A DNA stretch of 64,000 nt, from positions 1 to 64,000 of the forward strand of contig NZ_JAGGKV010000023.1 in NCBI RefSeq assembly GCF_017874035.1, in the 5' to 3' direction. The first letter of the stretch is position 1, and every line of letters begins with the position of its first letter. This DNA is from Paenibacillus aceris. Its GTDB lineage: Bacteria; Bacillota; Bacilli; Paenibacillales; NBRC-103111. The translations under genes were made by a program, and so were the position numbers. The notes under the pieces were generated by a model. That model was not told where the DNA came from, did not search any database, and saw nothing but the letters and a program-made list of their open reading frames with translations. Shown here piece by piece: positions 51,014-60,010 of the stretch.

Positions 51014-52651
51014 TCATGTTTGGATGACTTTGCTTGGAACGATTTGGAACTTCCTTTTAAAGCACTTGCTAAAATAGTACGGATCCGAGTAACCGACACT
51101 TTGTGAAACGTCAACAATTTTAAGAGAGACCAACCCTTCGGGCGGCACTTCTCTCAGCATCTCCATAGCTCGATCCAACCTCAAATCGGATAAATACTCC
51201 GTAAATGATTTTCCCGTCTCTCTTTTAAATATATGGCTTAAATAGCTCGGATTGGCACAAATACTGCGAGCAGTTTGCTGTAAAGTCAGGGACTCTACGG
51301 CAAAGTGCTCTTCAATATATGCTACAGCTTTGCTTACGATATCGGAACCTTTGAACCGCGCCAAATAGTTATCCAATTCTGCAAAGACAATTTGATTAAA
51401 AAAGAGCTGAAGCCATTGCTGTAACCCAGAAATCGTTTCCAGGCAATGCATCTGCCTAAACAACGGATGACGGTCCGTCATCCATCCGCTCGGCAGCGTT
51501 CCTCCACGTTCCAGAATGACGGCGCTGCCGAGTGAAACACATTCCATCAAGACGAATACAGCAATTTCTTTGCTCGCCTGAATGCTGACGAGTTTTGAAC
51601 AAACTTCTTCGATTTTCTCGGCAAGCGCTTCCCGATTCTTATTGCGAATTGCCGTTATCCATTCCGTTCGATCTATGGGCAGAGAGAAAACGGCATCTTC
51701 CGAGCCTTCATGATCTTGTGAATAAGCGATAACTCGGTTACCGCCCTTTGTAAATTTAACCCTTAAAACATACAGAGCCTCTGTATACGAGAGATGTACT
51801 TGGCTTAAACTTTCATACGTTTGTCCAATAGCGAGTGTAACGCCAAGATGCATTCTTTGGTCAATAAAGCTGCGAGCTTGGTCGCAAAGATCCATTAGTT
51901 CTTTATCTTGATCCTTGTTATGCCCGACCAGTATTGCGATCTTATTGTCCTCGCCGTCGATCACCGCACAATATGCCCCCGAAGACTCGAAAGTATCCTT
52001 TAAAATGTTTTTGACCGCAAATCGCCAAAGCTGGCGCTCTTGTTCTTCGCTATAACGGACGCCAAGTTCGTCGATTTCGACAACAAAGGCGACATAACCG
52101 CGCGCATTCAGAGGAATGTCATAGAACTGGGCATGCTGATTTAGCGTTTCCGGTCTGTCTGATGGCTCATACAGTAGAAGCTGCCGCACAAAATGGTCTC
52201 TTAATAAAGGTTTCGTTCGTTCCACTTGTTCCTTTAGATACTTAACATCAAGCGTAGATTGCATCTCCTGTAAAAACTCTTCGCGAATTTCCGTTAGAGC
52301 ACGGCTAAGCTCATCTTCGTCGACGGGCTTAAGCAAATAGTAAGACGCCCCTAACGTTATGGCAGCCTGAGCAAATTCAAATATATCGTAGCTTGTAATA
52401 AAGATTACTTTCGTTTCAATATATGAAGATCTTAATGCTTCTACAAAATCTAATCCCGTCATTCCCGGCATGTTAATATCGGCGACGATCAAATCATACT
52501 GCTCTTGTCGTGCAAGTTCTAGAGCTTGAGAGCCATTCTCGGCTTCTTCCTCGATGATGTAACCAAGAGCCTCCCAGTCAATCAAATTAATCAAAAGCTT
52601 ACGGAAATAATATTCATCATCGACGAGTAGTACACGTAATTTGGTGTTCAT
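51014..52651 (-). CDS. YesN-type response regulator, AraC output
   Basis: A 545-residue regulator. The receiver domain (1-120) has VDDEYYF, phospho-Asp in LIVADINMPGMTG, Thr in VIFITSYD and Lys in YLLKPVDEDE. A 300-residue linker domain follows, then two AraC HTHs at the end (LTLQQTARSICANPSYLSHIF and VDVSQSVGYSDPYYFSKCFK). It partners the adjacent YesM-type kinase, 6 nt upstream. It is the prime candidate to bind the conserved element before the transporter and catabolic operons on either side. Confidence 0.94.
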   Translation of the reverse strand: MNTKLRVLLVDDEYYFRKLLINLIDWEALGYIIEEEAENGSQALELARQEQYDLIVADINMPGMTGLDFVEALRSSYIETKVIFITSYDIFEFAQAAITLGASYYLLKPVDEDELSRALTEIREEFLQEMQSTLDVKYLKEQVERTKPLLRDHFVRQLLLYEPSDRPETLNQHAQFYDIPLNARGYVAFVVEIDELGVRYSEEQERQLWRFAVKNILKDTFESSGAYCAVIDGEDNKIAILVGHNKDQDKELMDLCDQARSFIDQRMHLGVTLAIGQTYESLSQVHLSYTEALYVLRVKFTKGGNRVIAYSQDHEGSEDAVFSLPIDRTEWITAIRNKNREALAEKIEEVCSKLVSIQASKEIAVFVLMECVSLGSAVILERGGTLPSGWMTDRHPLFRQMHCLETISGLQQWLQLFFNQIVFAELDNYLARFKGSDIVSKAVAYIEEHFAVESLTLQQTARSICANPSYLSHIFKRETGKSFTEYLSDLRLDRAMEMLREVPPEGLVSLKIVDVSQSVGYSDPYYFSKCFKRKFQIVPSKVIQT

Positions 52652-52657
52652 AGACAG

Positions 52658-54460
52658 CTACATCCTCTCTTCAAGCTCAGTTTTTTCGAAGACAAGGGGG
52701 ATCCGCAGCTGCACTTCTACACCTTCTCCTGGTTTCGAGAGGATTGTGATACCGAATGGCTGTCCATAGCGAAGCCTGACGCGTTCTTGTATGTTGCTAA
52801 TACCGAAGCTGGATAAATCATGATGAGAAGGTTCATGCTTCCAAATTCGCTCAAGCTTGTCCTCGCTCATCCCGTTACCGTTATCCTTCACCGTGAAACA
52901 GAGAACTTTCATGCCATTCATCTCTTCAATCCCGCCGGTGATCTCACAGAGCGCACCTTCCAGCTTATCTCTAAGTCCATGGTAGACCGCATTTTCCACA
53001 AGCGGCTGCAGCAGCATATTCGGAATCCAACATCCCTCAATCCGGTTATCGAAGTCAATTCTATAATGCATACGGTGGTAACGAATGGTTTGGATATAAA
53101 GATAACTTTCGAGATGCTTCCTCTCCTGGGACACTGGAATGAGCTCCTGGCCTCGATTTAGCGACATCCTGTAAAAATCGCCGAGCGATTTGACGACCTT
53201 ACCGATATCAGGCGCTTGTTTCATCAACGCCATTGAACGAATCATCTCTAATGTGTTATATAGAAAATGAGGTTTAATTTGTGAATAAGAAAGCCGAAGC
53301 TCCAACTTTCGCTTTTGCTTCTCCTCATGGTTAATCGTATGCATCAGGTCTTGAATCCGGCTTACCATTTCATTGAATTTATACGCCAAACGGCCGACTT
53401 CATCGTTAGAAACGACGATCGTCCGCGTATGCAGTTTGCCGTCTCCAACTGCTGTCATAGCCCTGCTTAGCTGCATAATCGGATTGGTAATCCATTTGGA
53501 AAATATAATGGAAAGGATCAGCGCCAAAAGTAACCCTGCCAGGCCAAAGCCTAAAATAAATAAGGTGATTTTCCACTGGTCCTTCATTAATTCCTTAGTA
53601 GGTACTGCATAGACAGCTCTCCACCCGTTCTTATCCATAACTTTTGAAGAAACGAGTATGTTCATCTTTCCATTATTAAAAATCGTAGAACCATTTCCAT
53701 CTACAATCATCCGGCCAAACAAGTCATACGTCGATTGAGAAACGATTTCTGGATCATTAGCAGTAAGGATCCTGCCTTCGGCATTGACAATCATGATATT
53801 GCTGCGCAGATCGTCGCTGCTATAAATGTTGGACAATTTCCTCTCATCTATGTTGATATAAATGTAGCCCATTAGCAGCCCATTATTGATGTTAATGATA
53901 CGCCTTCCTATGGCTAGTAAATTTTTACGCTGATCGTTTACAAGAAACGAGCTTTCGAATGTTTCAATCCATACCGCCGTACCTTTAGCGGCTATCAGTT
54001 GTTCTTTCGGATAGACGTTCACTGATGAGTCGGTAACATTCGACATATTGTCCGAATAATAAATTTTGCTTCCATCTGTTGATTGAATAACAACCGAGTC
54101 AATATACGGGTTGGATTCGACCAATGAATTCAAACTAGCATACATCGATTGGATGTCATCCAACTGCTGCAGTTCGTTGTTCTCCGCGGTCGTTTCCATC
54201 AGTACGGATTGGTACGTTTTATTAATCATCGAGAGCTTCGAGAAATTTTCGATATCGTTAAACAAGGTGTTAACCGTGTTGGTAATATGTCCAATCTTTT
54301 GTTCTGAGCTACGAAGAGCCCGCTCCTCTGCTTGGTGCAGCGTCATTTGATACAGTGTAATGGTCAAAAAAACAATACTGGGTAAAATGATAATTACATT
54401 GATGAACTGTATTTTTTTGCGAATCGGCATGTCTTGAAACACTAGGAACGACGCCTTCAT
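52658..54460 (-). CDS. YesM-type sensor histidine kinase
   Basis: About 600 residues, from the ATG after TTGGAGGAGATATGT. TM1 is near 20-45, the extracellular dCache domain extends to about 295, TM2 is near 300-325, then HAMP (SKWITNPIMQLSRAMTAVGDGKL). The LytS-like His domain has SQIKPHFLYNTLEMIRSM (catalytic His), and the ATP lid has DNGNGMSEDKLERIW. These kinases sense carbohydrates or their binding proteins. A solute-binding lipoprotein gene lies 40 nt upstream in the same transcript. Confidence 0.94.
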   Translation of the reverse strand: MKASFLVFQDMPIRKKIQFINVIIILPSIVFLTITLYQMTLHQAEERALRSSEQKIGHITNTVNTLFNDIENFSKLSMINKTYQSVLMETTAENNELQQLDDIQSMYASLNSLVESNPYIDSVVIQSTDGSKIYYSDNMSNVTDSSVNVYPKEQLIAAKGTAVWIETFESSFLVNDQRKNLLAIGRRIININNGLLMGYIYINIDERKLSNIYSSDDLRSNIMIVNAEGRILTANDPEIVSQSTYDLFGRMIVDGNGSTIFNNGKMNILVSSKVMDKNGWRAVYAVPTKELMKDQWKITLFILGFGLAGLLLALILSIIFSKWITNPIMQLSRAMTAVGDGKLHTRTIVVSNDEVGRLAYKFNEMVSRIQDLMHTINHEEKQKRKLELRLSYSQIKPHFLYNTLEMIRSMALMKQAPDIGKVVKSLGDFYRMSLNRGQELIPVSQERKHLESYLYIQTIRYHRMHYRIDFDNRIEGCWIPNMLLQPLVENAVYHGLRDKLEGALCEITGGIEEMNGMKVLCFTVKDNGNGMSEDKLERIWKHEPSHHDLSSFGISNIQERVRLRYGQPFGITILSKPGEGVEVQLRIPLVFEKTELEERM

Positions 54461-54499
54461 ACATATCTCCTCCAACAAGCAGTGCCGTGAACCAGCCGA

Positions 54500-55789
54500 T
54501 TACGGCTTCCTCATAATTTGCTCCATACTTTCCGTATACTGTGAGGAAGACAGTGTTCCCGTATACAATTTCTGGTTCAAATCCCGATACTCTTCACCCT
54601 TAGATGTTGTGATTGCACTATACCAATATGTTTGGATGAACTTAAAGTTTTTGAAATCCACTAAATACTCCGCATACGCATCGTTTATTTTACCTTCTGG
54701 TTTCATTTCCGAGTCTGCATATGAGGCTTGACCCAGCTTGACGAGTTCATTATTGATTTTTAGCGAATACCGGATTGTGAACTCCTTAGCCTTCTGCAAC
54801 TGCTGGGATTGGATGTTGACGAACAGTCCGTAAGGTGTACTGCTTCGCTCGCCGGTGTTCGTAGAGAATGGATCCGCTGCCGCTCCCGTCTGGGGGAACT
54901 TAATGTAGCCTAAATCGTCGCCTAAACTTGAAATGGCTTTTGTGAAAATCCAAGAGCCGTTACAGATCATCAGCGCTTTACCCTTGTAAAACAAATCACG
55001 GGCTTCTAAATCGCTTTGATTTAAATACCCAGGTTGAAACGCATTTGCCTGTACTAATTGAATAACTTTGTCGGCAGCATCCACAAATGGCTTCTCGGTG
55101 AATTTGATTTCATGGTTAAGCGCTCGGTTAAAAGCATTTGGATCCTCGCGTAGCACCAAAGTATTATAGATGATATCTCCCGGCCAGCGGTCTTTGCCGC
55201 CCAAGGCAATTGGAGTAACACCTTTTCGATTGGCGGTCTGTATCACAGCAAGAAGCTCATCCCAAGTTTTGGGTGGCTGAATGCCCAGACTTGCCATAAG
55301 CTTTTTATTATAGACGACGACTTGCGATTGCTCGGGACGGTAAGGGACGGAGTAAATGCTGCCATCCGCTTCTTTAACCAAACTCCCTTTGTCAAATTTG
55401 GATTCAAGCCCAGATGAGGTAAACACGTCATTTAACGGAGCCGCCACGTTAGCATTCAAAATTATTTCTCGCTCGGATTTGCCTAAGTATTGCGCGAATA
55501 CATCGGGCAGTTCATTTGCAGAAACGGCCACTTTGATTTTGGTTTTATACCGTTCCGGATTAATAAATTCATAATTCAGCTTGATATTCATCTCTTTGGC
55601 GACCTCTTCGGCAGCCGGCTTCAAATAGATATCCGTATTAAACATCCATAATGTCAGAGTTCCGCCTTGTTTCGTTTCATTCAGAGCTTCTAGAGCCTGT
55701 TTATCCCAAGCGTCGTTACCACAGCCAGACAACATAAGTACAAGACCAATCGTCAACAAAGATAAGAGACTTTGCTTCTTATGATTCAT
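54500..55789 (-). CDS. Extracellular solute-binding lipoprotein (possible co-sensor)
   Basis: A 429-residue lipoprotein with lipobox LVLMLSGC near residue 23 and an SBP_bac_1 fold: GGTLTLWMFNTDIYLKPAAEE, then VPYRPEQSQVVVYNKKLMASLGI, then AITTSKGEEYRDLN at the end. It is separated from the ABC permease genes by a terminator and its own TATAAT promoter, and grouped with yesM/yesN-type genes. Binding proteins in that place (for example XylFII with LytS) act as the sensor's ligand-binding partner. Uptake for the nearby permeases is the alternative. Confidence 0.9.
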   Translation of the reverse strand: MNHKKQSLLSLLTIGLVLMLSGCGNDAWDKQALEALNETKQGGTLTLWMFNTDIYLKPAAEEVAKEMNIKLNYEFINPERYKTKIKVAVSANELPDVFAQYLGKSEREIILNANVAAPLNDVFTSSGLESKFDKGSLVKEADGSIYSVPYRPEQSQVVVYNKKLMASLGIQPPKTWDELLAVIQTANRKGVTPIALGGKDRWPGDIIYNTLVLREDPNAFNRALNHEIKFTEKPFVDAADKVIQLVQANAFQPGYLNQSDLEARDLFYKGKALMICNGSWIFTKAISSLGDDLGYIKFPQTGAAADPFSTNTGERSSTPYGLFVNIQSQQLQKAKEFTIRYSLKINNELVKLGQASYADSEMKPEGKINDAYAEYLVDFKNFKFIQTYWYSAITTSKGEEYRDLNQKLYTGTLSSSQYTESMEQIMRKP

Positions 55790-55840
55790 GTAAAATCCCC
55801 CAGATATGCTGTTTTGTGGTACCTGATTCGTTTAAGCTCT

Positions 55841-55846
55841 ATTATA
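55841..55846 (-). promoter_or_regulatory. -10 of the lipoprotein/YesM/YesN transcript
   Basis: The minus strand reads TATAAT, 52 nt before the lipoprotein ATG and just after the terminator at 55871-55903. There is no clear -35 and no copy of the conserved activator element here. Confidence 0.5.
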
Positions 55847-55870
55847 GCTTATATTCCATAGAATCATAGT

Positions 55871-55903
55871 TAAAAAGGTCAGCCAGATTGCTCCGGATGA
55901 CCT
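55871..55903 (-). terminator. Terminator of the SBP/permease operon
   Basis: AGGTCA (55876-55881) pairs with TGACCT (55898-55903), with CC/GG pairs inside. On the minus strand TTTTT follows. It ends the transporter transcript before the co-sensor/YesMN unit. Confidence 0.85.
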
Positions 55904-55924
55904 GACGCATATGAACCATTTGGC

Positions 55925-56767
55925 TTAATATTTCGCGCCTCCGTCGGCAAGTCCGCCGATTACAAAGGTTTGGGCGCCGAGATATAAAATCAAAGCAGGG
56001 ATCGAAGCGATAACCGAAGAGCTCATCAGAAGTCCCCAAATGAAGGAGTCTGAGAATTTAAACCCTGCAATTCCAACCATTGCGGTCAGCTGGCTTGGAC
56101 TCGTCGTAACGACAAGTGCGTAAAGAAACTCGTTCCATGACATGGTGAAGGCGAAGGTCGCCACCACCGCAATGCCCGGAGCAGCAATGGGAAAAATAAT
56201 TCTCCATAGCGTTTGAAGTCGCGTGCACCCGTCAATTAACGCCGCTTCTTCCAAAGAACCCGGAATGGCCTTGAAGTAGCTAAGTAGCATGTAGCAGCAA
56301 TAAGGTACGATAAAAGTCGGATAAATAATCAGCAATCCATATTTGTTATCGGCAAAACCGAGCTTGCTGACAAGCACATACATTGGGATAAACAGCACCG
56401 CCGCCGGCATTAAATAACAGATAATAATGGATTTCGTAATGAATTTCCTGCCACGAAACTTAAGCCGGGTCAGACTGTAAGAAGCGAAAATACTAATGAA
56501 TAAAGATATCAAAGTGGCAAGCAGGGAAACGATTAAACTGTTTTTAAGGTTGGTCATAAACTCTGTCTGGCTAAACAAGTCCTTGTAATGCTTTGTTGTT
56601 ACCTCAGTCGGGATCAAGGAAGGTTTGGCATCGTACATCAGTGCGTCGGGAGTGAACGATGTCTTAACCATCCAATAGACCGGAAACAATGTCCAAATTA
56701 AGCCGAAAACGACGATTGCATAAATCAACGTTTTTTTTCGAACGGCACGCACGGTGGATGCTCGCAT
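55925..56767 (-). CDS. Carbohydrate ABC transporter permease (MalG-like)
   Basis: About 280 residues with six transmembrane segments. The MalG-type start LIYAIVVFGLIWTLFPVYWMVKTSF and EAA loop EEAALIDGCTRLQTLWRIIFP near residue 185 are family features; the ending FVIGGLADGGAKY is standard for CUT1 permeases. The ATG has GGGGAGG 11 nt away, while a GTG four codons earlier touches the ribosome site. It lies 18 nt after the partner permease gene. No ATPase gene is in the operon. Confidence 0.93.
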   Translation of the reverse strand: MRASTVRAVRKKTLIYAIVVFGLIWTLFPVYWMVKTSFTPDALMYDAKPSLIPTEVTTKHYKDLFSQTEFMTNLKNSLIVSLLATLISLFISIFASYSLTRLKFRGRKFITKSIIICYLMPAAVLFIPMYVLVSKLGFADNKYGLLIIYPTFIVPYCCYMLLSYFKAIPGSLEEAALIDGCTRLQTLWRIIFPIAAPGIAVVATFAFTMSWNEFLYALVVTTSPSQLTAMVGIAGFKFSDSFIWGLLMSSSVIASIPALILYLGAQTFVIGGLADGGAKY

Positions 56768-56785
56768 CCTTGATGCCACCTCCCC

Positions 56786-57667
56786 TCATTCTTCCTTAGC
56801 CAGCTTTCGGGTCATGAAGAACATCAGCACCAGCAAGATTGGAATAATAGATCCAGCCACACTGAGCGATTTGCCCATATCATTTTGGAGAAAAGCGGTT
56901 TCGTACGTATAAACGGAAATAACCGCCGAATTATACAAAGGTCCTCCTCCGGTAATCAAATAAATATTTTCGAAATCATTGAACGTCCAGATCGAAGACA
57001 GCATTGTCGTAATGACAAGTACCGAACTGATGGAAGGAATCGTGACTGAGAAAAATTGCCGAATGGGGCCCGCCCCGTCAATTTTCGCTGCCTCATACAT
57101 CTGCCTGTCAATCGTCTGCAAACCGCCAAGAATACTGAACAAGAAGAAGGGAATCCCCCGCCAAATATTGACAATGATGACGGATACTAATGCAATTTTA
57201 GGTCCGCTTAACCATGCGACCGGATTTTCAATCAAACCTGTATCAAGCAGCAATTGGTTTATGATGCCGTAAGAATCGTTATACATCCACTTCCACGTAA
57301 GCGCCGACACTAGTCCCGAAATCGCCCACGGTACAAGGAACAACACCCGCACAATGGATCTTCCGAAAAATGCCTGATTGAGGGTCAAGGCAAAAATCAT
57401 CCCGATCACCAGTTTAAAGAACACATCCGTCATAAAATAAATAAAAGTATTTTTGAGGACTTTCCAATACACGGGGTCTGTAAAAATTTCGCGGTAGTTC
57501 TCAAAGCCAATAAAATGCGCTTGGGCTCCTACGGTTTTATCGGTTAAGCTCAGGTATAGCGCATTGATAAAAGGAATGCCGATCACCACGAAAATGACGA
57601 TGATAACCGGCATGACCGACGTATACCCCAAAACCATTTCACTTCTTCGATTGGATGATTGTAGCAT
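56786..57667 (-). CDS. Carbohydrate ABC transporter permease (MalF-like)
   Basis: A 293-residue CUT1 permease. GYTSVMPVIIVIFVVIGIPFINALYLSLTD opens the first helix, LNQAFFGRSIVRVLFLVPWAISGLV is the typical middle region, and the EAA loop is EAAKIDGAGPIRQFFSVTIP near residue 200. It forms the transmembrane channel with the MalG-like protein. It follows the binding-protein gene by 50 nt, in the same direction. Confidence 0.94.
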   Translation of the reverse strand: MLQSSNRRSEMVLGYTSVMPVIIVIFVVIGIPFINALYLSLTDKTVGAQAHFIGFENYREIFTDPVYWKVLKNTFIYFMTDVFFKLVIGMIFALTLNQAFFGRSIVRVLFLVPWAISGLVSALTWKWMYNDSYGIINQLLLDTGLIENPVAWLSGPKIALVSVIIVNIWRGIPFFLFSILGGLQTIDRQMYEAAKIDGAGPIRQFFSVTIPSISSVLVITTMLSSIWTFNDFENIYLITGGGPLYNSAVISVYTYETAFLQNDMGKSLSVAGSIIPILLVLMFFMTRKLAKEE

Positions 57668-57717
57668 GGTTTCACCTGCCTATGGGAAAGTACGCCAGTT
57701 AGATTGTGAGGTTAAAC

Positions 57718-59082
57718 TTATTTTTTCTCGTAAACTCTTTTGTAGTTTTTTTCAATCTCATCAAGCGCTTTTTTCGGGTCTGTGTTATTCACGACAATAC
57801 TTTGTACGGCCTTAGGAAGGATGTATTCGCTAATCACTTGCGAAGCGCGGGCATCCGGAGGCCCTGGATCACCCAGTGGGACAATGTTTTTCGAGGCATC
57901 GAACCAGCCTTTGTTTTCCGGTTTTTGCCAAAACTCTGTATTTTCATAGCCGTTCAATACCGGCACGGCCAATCCATTCAACTTCTCGATCAGCTTTCCA
58001 TAGAAATCTTTGTTGAAGAAGTAATCAATATATTTTTTGGCATTATCAATATTTTTACCTTTGTTAAACATAACGAACACGGTACCGCCGCCTGAACCGA
58101 ACTGTCTTTTCGGACCTGCAGGCCATGGCATGATCTGCGTGTTGTTAAGCAATTCCGGCTTCTCTTTTCTCATCGCCGCATACACACTGCTGGAGTTAAA
58201 AATGATCCCTACTTGACCATTCAAATAAGCCGTATTATTCCATGAGTCATCGCCTGTTATTGCGCCGGGAGGCGTTAATTTTTCCGTGAAGAAGCTGGTG
58301 TCAAACTTGAGAGCCTCCAAAGCTTCCGCTGTATTGACCGTAACTTTACCGTCCTTATCGACCAAATCCGTGCCGTACGTTCTAATTAAGTTCTCGATAC
58401 GGCCATTCGAATCTCCCCCGCCCCCAAGCTGAAAGCCAAGCCCATAAAAATTATTTTTCGGGTCGTTGATCGCTTTTGCCACTTTTTTTACATCATCCCA
58501 CGTTTTCGGGAGTTCAAGCTTCTTTTCGGCCACCTTATCTTTTCTCACATACATAACATTCGGATTATGATAAACCGGAATCTCAAACCAACCCTCTAAC
58601 GCATAAGCATATTTCTTGGAGTCTTCCCTGAAATCATATTTCTTTAAAATATCCGAAATTTCCACCAGTTGATTGTTGCCCACAAATTGTTTCGCGACAA
58701 AATCGTCAGCCAACAACAAATTTGGCGGGTTTCCTGCTTCAACCGCCGCAAGCAGTTTCGTCTTTAAGTCTGCCGGTGGAATTGCGACATACTCTACATC
58801 GACATTGAATTCCTTGGAGAATTGCGCCACTCTCTCTTTTTGCGAATCATTGTATTCCTTCACATATTCCGACTTGTCCCAAAAGATCAATTTCGTCTTT
58901 TTGGCATTGTTTTGCTCCCCCGTCTTCGAAGCGTCTGCGTTTTGTGTGGCTGCAGCCGTCGTGCTCCCACTCGCTGGAGTTGCACTCGTACTCGCATTGT
59001 TACTCGGACTGCTGCAGCCTGCCGCTGCAAATACGAGTGAGAAAACAACCGGCAATGACATCGCTTTTTTTAGTTTGGACAT
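57718..59082 (-). CDS. Extracellular carbohydrate-binding lipoprotein
   Basis: A 454-residue lipoprotein: signal peptide and lipobox LVFAAAGC near residue 23, a Ser/Thr/Ala linker to about residue 60, and an SBP_bac_1 domain (KLIFWDKSEYVKEYNDSQKERV, PKTWDDVKKVAKAI, GQVGIIFNSSSVYAAM). It is first in its operon with the MalF/MalG-like permeases, so it is the primary importer subunit. Its promoter has the conserved activator element and a catabolite-responsive element, indicating induction by substrate and repression by preferred sugars. Confidence 0.94.
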   Translation of the reverse strand: MSKLKKAMSLPVVFSLVFAAAGCSSPSNNASTSATPASGSTTAAATQNADASKTGEQNNAKKTKLIFWDKSEYVKEYNDSQKERVAQFSKEFNVDVEYVAIPPADLKTKLLAAVEAGNPPNLLLADDFVAKQFVGNNQLVEISDILKKYDFREDSKKYAYALEGWFEIPVYHNPNVMYVRKDKVAEKKLELPKTWDDVKKVAKAINDPKNNFYGLGFQLGGGGDSNGRIENLIRTYGTDLVDKDGKVTVNTAEALEALKFDTSFFTEKLTPPGAITGDDSWNNTAYLNGQVGIIFNSSSVYAAMRKEKPELLNNTQIMPWPAGPKRQFGSGGGTVFVMFNKGKNIDNAKKYIDYFFNKDFYGKLIEKLNGLAVPVLNGYENTEFWQKPENKGWFDASKNIVPLGDPGPPDARASQVISEYILPKAVQSIVVNNTDPKKALDEIEKNYKRVYEKK

Positions 59083-59095
59083 GTCGCTCCTCCTT

Positions 59096-59111
59096 ATGAA
59101 TCCGTTTACAT
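59096..59111. promoter_or_regulatory. Catabolite-responsive element (cre)
   Basis: Read on the minus strand, 59111-59096 fits the CcpA consensus WTGNAANCGNWWNCAW at all defined positions (ATGTAAACGGATTCAT). It covers the expected transcription start of the transporter operon, 5 nt downstream of the -10, a standard repression position. Confidence 0.8.
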
Positions 59112-59115
59112 TTCG

Positions 59116-59180
59116 ATTATAGCCAGACAGAGGGTCAGTATGAATGGATTATTTTTGGGCGTACCCGTAAATATTTTGTT
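59116..59180 (-). promoter_or_regulatory. Promoter and shared activator element, transporter operon
   Basis: The minus strand has TATAAT (59121-59116), and 20 nt upstream an element of about 39 bp (59142-59180) that differs at only about four positions from the one at 50919-50957. AAAATATTTACGG and AAAAATAATCCATTC mark the tandem half sites. The -35 (TTCATA) is poor, as expected for an activated promoter. Confidence 0.78.
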
Positions 59181-59238
59181 CGTGAGTAAGAAATAAAACC
59201 AACAGATTGACAATGGGGTCCGATTTTTGAACATAGCA

Positions 59239-59268
59239 AAAAACAGACGAGTCTAACTCGTCTGTTTT
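59239..59268 (-). terminator. Terminator overlapping the end of the FetB-like gene
   Basis: AAAACAGACGAGT (59240-59252) and ACTCGTCTGTTTT (59256-59268) form a perfect 13-bp stem; the three-base loop is the TAG stop codon of the permease gene. T-rich sequence follows on the minus strand. Confidence 0.9.
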
Positions 59269-60008
59269 CGCAAAGTCAGTTCCTTCGTGCACCACAACTT
59301 ATAGCTAAGCATACTCAAAATAATACTGGTCATCGCAGCCGAGGCCGTAAAAGCAAACAAAATCAGTATTTGGTACCGAACCGCTTCTACGGGACTCGTT
59401 CCCGCGATAATCATACCTGTCATCATCCCTGGCAGTTGAACGAGTCCGACTGTCTTCATACCGTCGATGGTTGGAATCATACTAGCCTTCACAGAGCTCT
59501 GAAGCGCCCTTTGAAAAGCCTGTTTCGGCGTTGCGCCAAGCGCGAAAAGCGCTTCGATCACATCCCGGGATGTTTCCACCTCGCGATTCATTTGATTCAA
59601 GAACAACCCGCAAACAATCATTGAACTTCCAATCGTCATTCCACTAATCGGGATAATGAATTGGGTTGTTGGCTTAATAATGTTCAGGCTAAGCATTAAG
59701 CCAATTGTTAATATCTCCGTTACGGCAATCGCTGCCGCTATTCGCCAGTTAATCCCCTTTAGCCCTTTCCCTCGTTTGCCAGCGTTATGTGTAGCGACAG
59801 CAATCATGATGGAAATTATCCCGATCGTATAGGCCAAATGTTCCGTCTGAAAAACAAAATGAAGCACATATCCAATGAATAAAAGCTGTAAAGCGCCACG
59901 TATCGTTCCCAGCGCAATGTCCTTCTCGAGTCCAAGCTTCTGCCACTTGGATAAAGCCATCGTTATCATAACAAACGTTAGCGTGAAGCCCAATGCTAAT
60001 GTAGACAT
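59253..60008 (-). CDS. fetB: FetB/YbbM-like (UPF0014) ABC transporter permease
   Basis: A 251-residue membrane protein with about seven helices. The UPF0014 signature is seen in ISGMTIGSSMIVCGLFLNQMNREVETSRDVIEALFALGATPKQA (in parts), followed by PTIDGMKTVGLVQLPGMMTGMIIAGTSPVEA. Its E. coli relative FetAB exports iron and raises resistance to oxidative stress. It lies 2 nt after the ATPase gene. The substrate here is inferred from family membership only. Confidence 0.9.
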   Translation of the reverse strand: MSTLALGFTLTFVMITMALSKWQKLGLEKDIALGTIRGALQLLFIGYVLHFVFQTEHLAYTIGIISIMIAVATHNAGKRGKGLKGINWRIAAAIAVTEILTIGLMLSLNIIKPTTQFIIPISGMTIGSSMIVCGLFLNQMNREVETSRDVIEALFALGATPKQAFQRALQSSVKASMIPTIDGMKTVGLVQLPGMMTGMIIAGTSPVEAVRYQILILFAFTASAAMTSIILSMLSYKLWCTKELTLRKQTS

Positions 60009-60010
60009 GA

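Noticed and set aside
55842-56039. A 65-codon frame around the end of the MalG-like permease gene
   Set aside because: It covers the terminator and lies out of frame with the permease; no start signal was found.
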